Positions 1 through 6,308 of a stretch of 8,402 nt of DNA are shown here, one piece after another. A program made the position numbers and the translations under genes. The DNA is from Wukongarchaeum sp048886645 (GTDB lineage: Archaea > Asgardarchaeota > Wukongarchaeia > Wukongarchaeales > Wukongarchaeaceae). The stretch covers positions 1 to 8,402 of the forward strand of contig JBHLKN010000086.1 of assembly GCA_048886645.1 (NCBI GenBank). The letters run 5' to 3'. Numbering within the stretch: position 1 is the stretch's first letter; every line of letters begins with the position of its first letter. Below the pieces are notes generated by a model, which saw nothing but the letters and a program-made list of their open reading frames with translations, made no database searches and was not told the origin of the DNA.

Positions 1-133
1 TCTTTGCGATGTGCGATAAATCTTCTATAACTGTTTTTTTATTAATAAAAATTTCTTCAGCGATATAGTCGAGGGATAAGGGGTTTTTGTTCTCTTTTAA
101 TAGTTTGATTATGAGTTGTCGTCGTGTCTTCAT
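1..133 (-). CDS. Small HTH transcriptional regulator, partial (C-terminus off the left edge)
   Basis: Only the first 44 codons are present, and the rest lies beyond the window edge. The ATG at 131-133 is preceded by an AAAGGTTA stretch that can serve as a weak SD. The peptide begins MKTRRQLIIKLLKE and continues through PLSLDYIAEE to KKTVIEDLSHIAK, the layout of a winged helix-turn-helix: helix 1, then an 'xIAEEx' helix 2, then a recognition helix near residues 32-43. This matches the N-terminus of archaeal small regulators that carry an HTH followed by a C-terminal zinc ribbon (COG3357 type). The zinc ribbon itself cannot be seen. It lies 40 bp downstream of the AMMECR1 gene on the same strand, so it may be the last visible gene of that operon. 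The HTH assignment is fairly safe; the exact family is inference. Confidence 0.65.
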   Translation of the reverse strand, partial: MKTRRQLIIKLLKENKNPLSLDYIAEEIFINKKTVIEDLSHIAK

Positions 134-173
134 TTTTTTGTAACCTTTTTGAAAACTATTATCAATTTTTGTT

Positions 174-803
174 TTAGCATTTTAGAAGTTCTCGCCTTTC
201 TATTTTTCCTTTGGGTGTTTCTTCTTCAAAGATAATGCTTTGAAAGCTGTAGATTTTTGTTCCATCAACAAGCCATGCATCGGGAGGTAGTCCTGCCTTC
301 ATGCAAGTATTGGCAAGGAATTCTTCTTTATCCCAGTCAAAGTCTACAGGTACTTGGGGTAAAAGCAATCCTCTTGCATAGTTCCCCCTTTCAACTATTA
401 AACCATCTCGCCCTATAACGACTTTTTCAAAGTATTCTTTTGGCGTTTTCACCTCAATTAGTTTAGGAGGAGTAAGGATGGTTACAGTTATAGATATTTC
501 ATCCATTTCAGGCATTTTTACTGGGGGAAATCTAGGGTCTCTTGTTGCTGAACTTATAGCAGAATCTATTGTGGCAGATACTAAAGGTGAATCAGGGTAA
601 GGATGGCCTATACATCCTCTGAGATTTTTTGTTTCTCCAGAAATCTTTTGAAGAGTTACAAATACTCCTGATTTTTCTTTAAGTTTTTCAGGGGTATTTT
701 CAGGGGGAGGAATGATTTTTTCTTTCTCTAAGTATGTTTCGATGGAAGTTCTTGCAAGCTTTACGAGAAATTCTCCTTCTTCATCTTTATACTCCTTTGA
801 CAT
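174..803 (-). CDS. AMMECR1 domain protein
   Basis: The 209-residue protein is one complete AMMECR1 domain and nothing else, the usual size for archaeal members. The family signature LRGCIG is at residues 61-66, followed by RDPRFPPV at 88-95 and the GRDGLIV...ARGLLLPQVP block at 131-152, all strongly conserved in the family. The biochemical role is not established. The conserved Cys in LRGCIG suggests a catalytic or ligand-binding site, and some homologues are linked to MEMO1-like and radical SAM proteins. Neither partner is seen here. The ATG at 801-803 has a clear SD (GGAGAGGT) 8 nt upstream. It lies 50 bp downstream of the Mut7-C gene and probably shares its transcript. It is a cytoplasmic protein with no signal peptide or membrane segment. 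The family call is secure; the cellular function is unknown. Confidence 0.93.
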   Translation of the reverse strand: MSKEYKDEEGEFLVKLARTSIETYLEKEKIIPPPENTPEKLKEKSGVFVTLQKISGETKNLRGCIGHPYPDSPLVSATIDSAISSATRDPRFPPVKMPEMDEISITVTILTPPKLIEVKTPKEYFEKVVIGRDGLIVERGNYARGLLLPQVPVDFDWDKEEFLANTCMKAGLPPDAWLVDGTKIYSFQSIIFEEETPKGKIERRELLKC

Positions 804-853
804 CTGTTAAACCTCTCCGTCTTCTAATCCTGCTTTTAATATTCCTTATCGGT

Positions 854-1339
854 TTATTTATTTGTGTTTACTGATTTACTGATTTTTTGTAGTGTTTTTG
901 ATATGTTTTTCCAGTGTATTCCTGGCCAAAAAATTTTGCCGCAATTTTGGCATTCCCAAAATTCTTTATAAGCCTTGAGTGATCGTTCAGGTACTTTTTG
1001 GGTTAGCAACCGTTTTTGAACTTTTACAAGCATTCCGTTGCATATGGAGCAACGTTTTGGATTAAGTTCCAAGGATATTTTTAGGCGGCTTGCTATCTCT
1101 TTTAGTTGTTTCGTGATTTTATCATTTTTCAGAAGTATGGCGTTTAGGTTAGTTTTTATAGCTTTTTGGAAAAGCTCTTTGTCTCGAGTAATTATTATTC
1201 GGTCGTGTTTTCTTCCCTCTTCTAAGAGGTTAGTATCGGTTACTTGTGGGTCATAAGTTACATCATAGCCGAGCATTCTTAACCATCGGGCAAGCTTTCC
1301 AAGATGAGCATCTAAGGCGAAACTTTGTTCCTGTCCCAT
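854..1339 (-). CDS. Mut7-C family RNase (PIN-like fold) with C-terminal zinc ribbon
   Basis: The 161-residue protein matches archaeal/bacterial Mut7-C domain proteins (COG1656), predicted metal-dependent RNases with a PIN-like fold. The N-terminal half holds FALDAHLGKLARWLRMLGYD (acidic D10) and the IIITRD motif (residues 48-53), the expected catalytic acidic positions. The C-terminal half is a zinc ribbon with C97-x2-C100 and C130-x2-C133, followed by the family's typical CGKIFWPGIHW. Start choice: the ATG at 1337-1339 sits 7 nt after an AAGGTG SD. An adjacent in-frame TTG one codon upstream is closer to the SD and less likely. The gene begins 20 bp after the pyrC stop, so it is probably translated from the pyrC transcript. 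The RNA target is unknown, and the link to pyrimidine synthesis may be only positional. Confidence 0.9.
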   Translation of the reverse strand: MGQEQSFALDAHLGKLARWLRMLGYDVTYDPQVTDTNLLEEGRKHDRIIITRDKELFQKAIKTNLNAILLKNDKITKQLKEIASRLKISLELNPKRCSICNGMLVKVQKRLLTQKVPERSLKAYKEFWECQNCGKIFWPGIHWKNISKTLQKISKSVNTNK

Positions 1340-1359
1340 CAAAATACACCTTTTTTGGT

Positions 1360-2688
1360 CTAAAGTTTGAGTATTTTACCGCTCCCAGGTTTCATCATGA
1401 TTTCGCCTTCCTTATAAGCAAGGTTTCCTCCAAGATAGGTGGCATAAACTTTGGCTTTCACAGTCTTTCCAGCAAAGGGAGAATGCTTAGCTTTGCTTTG
1501 AAATTTTTCCGGCACGATCTTTTCTTCTTTTTGAGTTTCTACAAGAACTAAATCTGCCTGGTTTCCTTCTATTATTTCTCCTTTTCTTTTTATTCTGTAT
1601 TTATCTGCTGGATGTTTGCAAGCAAGTTCAAGGAAGCGTGAAAGGGAAATTTTACCCTTTAAAACTTCTGACATCAGTAAAGGTAGCATTGTTTCAAGGC
1701 CGCAAATACCGCTGGGTGCTTCTTCAAATTTTCTGCTTTTTTCTTCTAACGAGTGGGGAGCGTGGTCTGTTGCTATCGCGTCAATTGTTCCATCAATTAA
1801 GCCCTTCCATAATGCTTCTATGTCGCTGGATTTTCTTAGAGGAGGTAACATTTTCGCTATTCCTTTCCATCGTTGTAATTCCTCATCCGTTAGAAGAAGA
1901 TGGTGGGGCGTAACTTCACAAGTGATTTTTTTCCCTCGTTTTTTGAGAGTTTTTATCTCTTGAACGCTTTTTTGGGTACTTATGTGGACAACATGGATTT
2001 TTGTATCCGTATTTTGAGCCATTGATGAGAACCATTTTATGGCCTCTAATTCGTTGTTTTCTCCGTGTTTTTTAAGGAAAAAATCTATGGGGTCGGAAGG
2101 AGGTTTTGTATCATGGCTTAAAAAGCTGTTTTGCTGTAAATCTGGGTGAAAAGCGAGGATTCTATCAATCTTTTTTATCTCTTTTAAAAGGAGGCTCAGT
2201 TTTTCCTCATCATTTAAAATGCTTTCTTCATGAGAAGAAAGTGGGGAGTGAGGGTATGTTTTGAATCCGCAAACACCCTCCTTTGAAGCCTTTAAAATTT
2301 CTTTAGTATTTTTTGGTATTCCGAAGAAAAATCCTACATCTGCAACGATTTTTTCTGACGCTTTTTGCATCTTTTCTAAAAGAGCGTTTATGGAAACTAT
2401 TGGGGGTTTATTGTTTGGCATATCAAGTAAGGTTGTTACTCCCCCTGCAAGGGCTGCGGAAGTCCCGGAAAAGAAATCTTCTTTATAATCCGCTTGCATG
2501 TCCCTTAAGTGTACGTGTATATCGGTTAATCCAGGTAATAAAAGACGTCCTCCAGCATCATGAGTTTCTAAAGCATCGAAGAGTTTGTTTTTTGATATTT
2601 TGAAGATTTTCCCATTGTTTATAGAAATGCAAGCTTCTACAATATTATCGTTCCACAAAAGCTTTACGTTTTTTATGATTAGATCCAT
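1360..2688 (-). CDS. pyrC: Dihydroorotase (pyrimidine biosynthesis)
   Basis: This enzyme reversibly cyclises N-carbamoyl-L-aspartate to L-dihydroorotate, the third step of de novo UMP synthesis. From the ATG at 2686-2688 it has 442 residues, normal for the cyclic amidohydrolase type. Visible active-site elements are the metal ligands H58 and H60 in DIHVHLRD (with substrate Arg R62), K143 in GFKTYPHS at the position of the carboxylated lysine, H181 in AFHPD, H235 in VVHIS, the block CEVTPHHLLLTDEE (258-270), LPPLR (281-285), D308 in ATDHAPH, and SGICGLETMLPLL. Allantoinase and hydantoinase are related, but the CEVTPHH and TDHAPH blocks favour dihydroorotase. An in-frame TTG eight codons upstream (2710-2712) gives MGFKTLPV before MDLIIKNV. 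The ATG is preferred because homologues usually begin at that point. No clear SD precedes either start. Other pyr genes are not in the window. Confidence 0.93.
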   Translation of the reverse strand: MDLIIKNVKLLWNDNIVEACISINNGKIFKISKNKLFDALETHDAGGRLLLPGLTDIHVHLRDMQADYKEDFFSGTSAALAGGVTTLLDMPNNKPPIVSINALLEKMQKASEKIVADVGFFFGIPKNTKEILKASKEGVCGFKTYPHSPLSSHEESILNDEEKLSLLLKEIKKIDRILAFHPDLQQNSFLSHDTKPPSDPIDFFLKKHGENNELEAIKWFSSMAQNTDTKIHVVHISTQKSVQEIKTLKKRGKKITCEVTPHHLLLTDEELQRWKGIAKMLPPLRKSSDIEALWKGLIDGTIDAIATDHAPHSLEEKSRKFEEAPSGICGLETMLPLLMSEVLKGKISLSRFLELACKHPADKYRIKRKGEIIEGNQADLVLVETQKEEKIVPEKFQSKAKHSPFAGKTVKAKVYATYLGGNLAYKEGEIMMKPGSGKILKL

Positions 2689-2742
2689 TACGGGCAAAGT
2701 TTTAAACCCCAAAAAATTACAGAAAGAAAAAAGTTGTAAACG

Positions 2743-2750
2743 TTTTTAAA
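2743..2750 (-). promoter_or_regulatory. Candidate TATA box for pyrC
   Basis: Read on the minus strand, TTTAAAAA lies about 58 nt upstream of the preferred pyrC ATG. A start site about 25 nt downstream would fall near 2720 and give a leader of roughly 30 nt. The box overlaps the stop codon of the upstream CBS gene and abuts an 8-bp palindrome, AAACGTTT (2738-2745). T-tracts at about 2713-2732 could also end the CBS transcript here. Judged by sequence pattern only. Confidence 0.4.
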
Positions 2751-3555
2751 GGGAACATTTGCTTACAAAATTTGCTATATCTGTCTGGGTTAATACGCCA
2801 GTTAGCTTATCTTCAGAATCTAATGCTGGTAAACCCTTCAAATTTTGACTTCTCATGATTTTTGTGGCTTTAGATAGAGACATATCCATTTCGAGGGTTT
2901 TTGGATCTTTTATCATTACTTGTTCTACAAAAAGATGTTTAATAGCCTCATCTTGATGTTCTGGACGTGTTTTCGCCTTGAATCTTGCTAAAGTAAAAGC
3001 GATCATTCTACTGTCAATCGCTCCAACAATTCTTCCCCTGTCTACTACAGGTAAAAAGGAAAAACCGCCTTTAAGCATCATGCTACGAGCACGAATGATA
3101 CGATTAGCCGGACCTATAACTACCGGTTTTTTACTCTTTTCACTCATTAATTGATCAATATAAACAGATTCTACATCATCACAACATTTTAGGAAATCAC
3201 TTTTTGAAAAGACACCTAAAAGTTCATCATCTTCCACAACGGGCAAAATACTGATTTTCTTGCTCAACATAATTTTAGCTGCCTCATATATATTTGTGTT
3301 AGATGTTACCGTGATAGGGTTTATGGACATTCCACTACTTACGTGTAATCTGCTTGGACTAATTGATCCTGTCCTTCTTTTACCTAAAAGGTCTGCAATG
3401 TCTGCGATGGAGATTATGCCCACAAACTTTCCATCATCAACAGCAATTAAGTGGGAAATAATGTTTTTCTCCATAAGCTCTAAAGCATAGGAGATCCTTT
3501 GATCCTTATCTATCTTAAAAATTTCTTCGGACATAAGCTCGCTAACAACCTTCAT
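2746..3555 (-). CDS. Four-CBS-domain protein (two Bateman modules)
   Basis: The 269-residue protein is made only of four CBS repeats, about residues 4-57, 74-125, 134-190 and 210-265. Each has the expected pattern: a 'VxxLM' start, a helix, a 'LPVVDxxxxxGVxSxxD' strand-turn and a closing helix. CBS pairs usually bind adenine nucleotides (AMP, ATP, SAM or similar) and act as energy or metabolite sensors. No enzyme, transporter or DNA-binding domain is fused, so the partner is unknown. Start choice: the ATG at 3553-3555 begins MKVVSELMSEEIF, directly at the first CBS repeat. An in-frame TTG eight codons upstream would add a short hydrophobic tail (LVYGVFV) with no support. A weak GGGGT lies about 8 nt before the ATG. 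The gene follows rqcH after 116 bp containing palindromes and TATA-like boxes, so it may have its own promoter. Confidence 0.92.
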   Translation of the reverse strand: MKVVSELMSEEIFKIDKDQRISYALELMEKNIISHLIAVDDGKFVGIISIADIADLLGKRRTGSISPSRLHVSSGMSINPITVTSNTNIYEAAKIMLSKKISILPVVEDDELLGVFSKSDFLKCCDDVESVYIDQLMSEKSKKPVVIGPANRIIRARSMMLKGGFSFLPVVDRGRIVGAIDSRMIAFTLARFKAKTRPEHQDEAIKHLFVEQVMIKDPKTLEMDMSLSKATKIMRSQNLKGLPALDSEDKLTGVLTQTDIANFVSKCSL

Positions 3556-3602
3556 AACAAAAACCCCATAAACCAACAAAAGAATTAATTTCTCATACTT
3601 AA

Positions 3603-3613
3603 CTTTTTATTTA
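3603..3613 (-). promoter_or_regulatory. Candidate TATA box for the CBS gene
   Basis: The minus strand reads GTAAATAAAAAGT here. A start about 25 nt downstream, near 3582, would give a leader of about 27 nt before the ATG at 3555. A competing TATA-like box (TTTAAAA, 3644-3650) lies inside an upstream palindrome and would give a longer leader. The sequence alone does not decide between them. Confidence 0.35.
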
Positions 3614-3614
3614 C

Positions 3615-3660
3615 GGGATATTCCCCCTTTTTTACAATACATGGTTTTAAACCACCATGT
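3615..3660. repeat. Paired palindromes in the leader of the CBS gene
   Basis: Two palindromes lie 28 bp apart, centre to centre: GGGATATTCCC (3615-3625) and TGGTTTTAAACCA (3642-3654). The second is nested in a longer arm pair, ACATGG (3639-3644) and CCATGT (3655-3660). The second covers a TATA-like TTTAAAA, and the first sits where transcription from that box would start. Such an arrangement is typical of operators for dimeric repressors. No regulator is identified. Confidence 0.4.
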
Positions 3661-3671
3661 CCCTCCTTAAA

Positions 3672-5729
3672 TTATTGACCGCTTTTTTCTCTCTTTAAGG
3701 TTTCCGTTTCTACTATCTTGGAAGGACCTGGGATGAAAGCTATTATCTCATTTAGATCTATAACTTTTACTTTTTCTTTATCTTCATCTTCAACATTTTT
3801 CAGGAAAAAATCCTTTATTTTCTTAGCTATCTTTCCCTTAGCTTCATCGTTAGGCTTAATTAAAACATAAATTCTGGCTTGTTTTTGAATAGCTGTTAGC
3901 GGCCCCCCTACAACTTGAGCAAAATCTTCACGAACAATAAGTCCTATACCAAGTTCTAGGGATATTCCTTTTAAATAATTTCTCTCACCATAGATCATTA
4001 CCCCGCCTTTTGGGAGGTATTGACCGCTTGGGGCTGAAAAGGAAACTTGGCTTGGTTTCACCCAATAGGCATCTGCAGCACCAAGATTTTCTTTCCAACC
4101 CCTTGAATAAGAGACAGCAAATTGAGCAGCCTCGCTCAAAGTTGTTTCGGGAACAATTTCTAATTCCTCCAGCTTGATTATGGTGTGGGGGGCACCGTGA
4201 ATTTCTGCATGAAGAAAAATATCATTGTCATTTAGATGTTTTTTAACAAGCTCTTCGTTGGTTTTTGCATCGAACCCCCCAATTACGAGAACTTCGTCAG
4301 AAGATATAAACCAATGATACTTCTCATACCATTGTTTTCGGCGCTTTTTTACCGGTTTTATCTCCTTTTCTTCAAGGCTTATTCTGCCAGATTTAAGCTC
4401 TTCTATTTTTTTTACCGTCTCTTCTATAGCTTTTTTGGCTGTAGGTATTTTTTTTGCAGCCTTTTTTGCAGACTGATAGTATTTTGACGCATTTTCAGTA
4501 ACAGACTTTGTTATGTCGATTTCAACAGTTAACTCATCTATTCCAACAACCATAATGCCCTTTTTTGGAACTATAGATTTGACTATTTCTGCTAATTTAA
4601 TCCCTTTTTCCGCTCCTTCTTTAAATCGTTCATCAATCTCTTCCCACGAAAAGCCTTCCCTTCTTACTTTATTTAAAGTCTGTAAAATCTCTTCTAATTC
4701 ATGGGCATGATTGTATATGGCATCCCCTATTTTTCTATAATCCTCCGCTATATATTCAAACTCTTTTAGTCTATCTTCTTGTTTGGCTAAGATTTTTTCA
4801 AGTTTTTTAACTTCTGATGCTATTTTATCTACTTCTTTTCCAACATCTTTCTTCAAATAAAGTCGAGAAAAATATTCATCACAAGCTTTGTTAAAAGATG
4901 GAGATTTCTCCATTTTCAAGCCTTTATCTTCATAAATTTCAAGCCTAATAGGGGTAACATCAATCACTTGATTATCAGTTAATACAATTACAGGCTCAAA
5001 ATCTTTCTCCATTATTTTTTTACCTAAAAATTCTGTAGCGAGATATACCCCCCTAATCTCTTCATCAGAGAGCTCTTTAGCCGGTTTTAAAGGGTCAATG
5101 TTTGCCCGCATACATATCTCCTCCCCGTATAAACCTCCGATATTTATCTCTTTAACAAGGGTTCTTATGATGTCTATTTCAGAAATAGAAAACAGGTTTT
5201 TCAGATCACTAAAACCTATGGTGAAAAAATCCAATCCACGAGCAGGAGCAAACTCAAACTTTGCTTTGGGTATAAGATCACGATCACGCATTTTTCTGTA
5301 AAATTTCGCCATCAAAATCTTTTCTTCTTCATCAAGAAGAATCAAGTTCCCCCTGCCGAAAAGTTCAATAATCATTCTGAGACGTTTGTCCCCACGTCTG
5401 AGATCAAGTACGATTATCCTGTCAAAATGCCATTGTTCAATATTTATTATATGAGACCCTCTTACATGTTTTCTTAAAGCTGAACAAAAACCAGGAGGTA
5501 TTTTGGGAAAAACGTAAGAAAACTCGGTTAAATGAAACCTCTTACCAAGTTCTACTAGTAGTAAGCAAGAGCCACCCTGGCGGGGGCGAAGCTTAAAAAA
5601 GAATAAATCATTAACTTGGTAAAGTTGGTAAATATTATCAATAAAAGCATCGAACAAAAGCGGTTTAAGCTCTTGAACCAAAGCTGCTACATCCACATTA
5701 GAAAATTCAGTTTTAATTTTTAGACTCAT
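3672..5729 (-). CDS. rqcH: RqcH/NEMF homologue (NFACT family), ribosome-associated quality control
   Basis: This is the archaeal counterpart of bacterial RqcH and eukaryotic NEMF/Rqc2. The family binds the large ribosomal subunit with a stalled peptidyl-tRNA and promotes untemplated C-terminal tailing of the nascent chain. The 685-residue length fits. The NFACT-N domain spans about 1-290, with LRPR (47-50), the conserved ALRKHVRG (84-91) and HFDRIIVLDL, in which D103-R104 correspond to the Asp-Arg pair needed for tRNA binding in bacterial RqcH. Coiled-coil arms follow at about 290-345 and 415-455. The NFACT-R domain starts near 467 (QWYEKYHWFISSD, IGGFDAKTNEELV, IFLHAEIHGAPHTIIK) and includes APSGQYLPKGGVMIYGERNYL. 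The C-terminal tail is charged. The ATG at 5727-5729 has an AGGTGG SD 7 nt upstream. It is head-to-head with the EMC6-like gene. Older labels such as 'fibronectin-binding protein' are misleading for archaea. Confidence 0.93.
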   Translation of the reverse strand: MSLKIKTEFSNVDVAALVQELKPLLFDAFIDNIYQLYQVNDLFFFKLRPRQGGSCLLLVELGKRFHLTEFSYVFPKIPPGFCSALRKHVRGSHIINIEQWHFDRIIVLDLRRGDKRLRMIIELFGRGNLILLDEEEKILMAKFYRKMRDRDLIPKAKFEFAPARGLDFFTIGFSDLKNLFSISEIDIIRTLVKEINIGGLYGEEICMRANIDPLKPAKELSDEEIRGVYLATEFLGKKIMEKDFEPVIVLTDNQVIDVTPIRLEIYEDKGLKMEKSPSFNKACDEYFSRLYLKKDVGKEVDKIASEVKKLEKILAKQEDRLKEFEYIAEDYRKIGDAIYNHAHELEEILQTLNKVRREGFSWEEIDERFKEGAEKGIKLAEIVKSIVPKKGIMVVGIDELTVEIDITKSVTENASKYYQSAKKAAKKIPTAKKAIEETVKKIEELKSGRISLEEKEIKPVKKRRKQWYEKYHWFISSDEVLVIGGFDAKTNEELVKKHLNDNDIFLHAEIHGAPHTIIKLEELEIVPETTLSEAAQFAVSYSRGWKENLGAADAYWVKPSQVSFSAPSGQYLPKGGVMIYGERNYLKGISLELGIGLIVREDFAQVVGGPLTAIQKQARIYVLIKPNDEAKGKIAKKIKDFFLKNVEDEDKEKVKVIDLNEIIAFIPGPSKIVETETLKREKSGQ

Positions 5730-5744
5730 CGGAGGTCCACCTAA
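5730..5744. promoter_or_regulatory. Shared 15-bp head-to-head leader with back-to-back ribosome binding sites
   Basis: The bases between the two start codons read CGGAGGTCCACCTAA. On the plus strand, GGAGGT (5731-5736) is the SD of the EMC6-like gene, with 8 nt of spacing. On the minus strand, the complement of 5737-5742 gives AGGTGG, the SD of rqcH, with 7 nt of spacing. The two sites abut and form a near-palindrome (AGGTNNACCT). There is no room for a promoter, so the two transcripts must overlap at their 5' ends. Confidence 0.8.
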
Positions 5745-6089
5745 ATGAATCCAACTTTACGTGAAAAGATACAAAAGCTAAGCGTTGGTGATAAAATATA
5801 CTATATTAAGGTAGGTTTAGCCTTTACAGCTGGGACTATATGCGCTGTTTTAGATATTACTAACTATCCTGGCTTTATTATAGCGGGTTTCTTTTTATTT
5901 GTTCCATTTCTATTAGTTAAAATGAACTTATTAGTCTTTGAGATGGAAAAAAGTGAATTAAAAGGGAACAAGCAAATATTTAAAGAAACTGTTTTAAAAA
6001 ACGGATTTTTCACTTTTCTTTTCATATTTATGGTAGTATGGACAATTATGTGGAATGTAATTTCTGAAACTGCAGAGCAACTTTCTTAA
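5745..6089 (+). CDS. Small three-helix membrane protein, EMC6-like
   Basis: The 114-residue protein has a basic amphipathic N-terminus and three likely membrane helices at about 20-39, 43-66 and 86-106, with a charged loop (KSELKGNKQIFKE) between helices 2 and 3. The pattern resembles EMC6, the small subunit of the ER membrane protein complex. It has YYIKVGLAFTAG before helix 1, then DITNYPGFIIA, which parallels the 'LTGLYGFI' of human EMC6, and NGFFTFLFIF in helix 3, which parallels 'GGLFTYVLF'. EMC6 works with an Oxa1-superfamily insertase (EMC3), and archaeal EMC6-like proteins are thought to pair with the archaeal EMC3 homologue. No such partner is seen here. The alignment is from memory and by eye, so the family call is inference; the membrane topology is safer. 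The ATG at 5745 follows a GGAGGT SD at 8 nt. The gene diverges from rqcH. Confidence 0.6.
   Translation: MNPTLREKIQKLSVGDKIYYIKVGLAFTAGTICAVLDITNYPGFIIAGFFLFVPFLLVKMNLLVFEMEKSELKGNKQIFKETVLKNGFFTFLFIFMVVWTIMWNVISETAEQLS
5793..5808 (-). promoter_or_regulatory. Candidate rqcH TATA region inside the EMC6-like coding sequence
   Basis: The minus strand reads TTAATATAGTATATTTT, the most TATA-like stretch upstream of rqcH. A start 25 nt downstream, at about 5770-5780, would give a leader of about 40-50 nt that runs antisense to codons 1-10 of the EMC6-like gene. Pattern-based only. Confidence 0.35.
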
Positions 6090-6115
6090 GCTGGTTGAAA
6101 CTGCAAAGGAACTTT
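6065..6115 (+). repeat. 20-bp direct repeat across the end of the EMC6-like gene
   Basis: TGAAACTGCAGAGCAACTTT (6065-6084) recurs as TGAAACTGCAAAGGAACTTT (6096-6115), with two mismatches and a 31-bp period. The first copy encodes the last codons of the EMC6-like gene, and the second lies just after its stop codon. It looks like a local duplication of the gene end. A shorter tandem, ACTTTAAAAA, follows at 6111-6130. Confidence 0.75.
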
Positions 6116-6136
6116 AAAAACTTTAAAAAATCTATA

Positions 6137-6178
6137 TATTTTTATATATTGTTTATTATTTTTTCAATTGTTTTTGTA
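6137..6178 (+). terminator. Probable T-rich termination region after the EMC6-like gene
   Basis: Several T-tracts (TTTTT, TTATTATTTTTT, TTGTTTTTG) follow the EMC6-like gene on the coding strand. This fits archaeal factor-independent termination, which needs U-runs but no hairpin. The rest of the gap to 6308 is very AT-rich, has an exact 13-bp repeat AAAATTAAAAAAT (6203-6215 and 6243-6255), and shows no convincing gene or RNA. Confidence 0.4.
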
Positions 6179-6257
6179 ATAAATTCAAATTATTGGTTAG
6201 GGAAAATTAAAAAATTGAAATATCAACTGTCATTTTTTGCGAAAAATTAAAAAATAA

Positions 6258-6264
6258 TTTAAAG
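6258..6264 (+). promoter_or_regulatory. Candidate TATA box for the Lrp/AsnC gene
   Basis: TTTAAAG lies about 45 nt upstream of the ATG, preceded by an A-rich stretch that could act as a BRE. A start near 6285 would give a leader of about 24 nt that includes a weak SD (GCGGGA, near 6298-6303). Pattern-based only. Confidence 0.45.
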
Positions 6265-6300
6265 CTTACTTTTTAGCTGAATATTAAGAAAGTAAAAGCG
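6264..6300. promoter_or_regulatory. Interrupted inverted repeat, possible Lrp-family autoregulatory site
   Basis: GCTTACTTT (6264-6272) and AAAGTAAAAGC (6289-6299) form imperfect inverted arms about 16 nt apart, between the TATA box and the start codon. Lrp/AsnC regulators often bind such A/T-rich dyads and repress their own gene. In so AT-rich a region chance is possible. Confidence 0.3.
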
Positions 6301-6308
6301 GGATAAAA

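Noticed and set aside
2689..2712. TTG start for pyrC giving eight extra residues
   Set aside because: No SD before the TTG. Homologues usually begin at MDLIIKN, and the ATG places the start at the first strand of the fold.
3556..3579. TTG start for the CBS protein giving a short hydrophobic extension
   Set aside because: No SD, and the ATG at 3555 starts exactly at the first CBS repeat. The extension is too short to be a membrane anchor.
3607..3642. 11-codon frame (MYCKKGGISRK) on the minus strand in the CBS leader
   Set aside because: The only SD is about 19 nt away, and the ATG lies within the palindrome and TATA-like box. It is probably chance.
6162..6220. Inverted repeat TTTCAATT/AATTGAAA with a 43-nt loop
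   Set aside because: Short A/T-only arms in a very AT-rich gap; expected by chance.
6090..6308. Possible small RNA (tRNA or C/D box) in the longest gap
   Set aside because: No cloverleaf, no T-loop GGTTCRA, no paired C (TGATGA) and D (CTGA) boxes, and too AT-rich.
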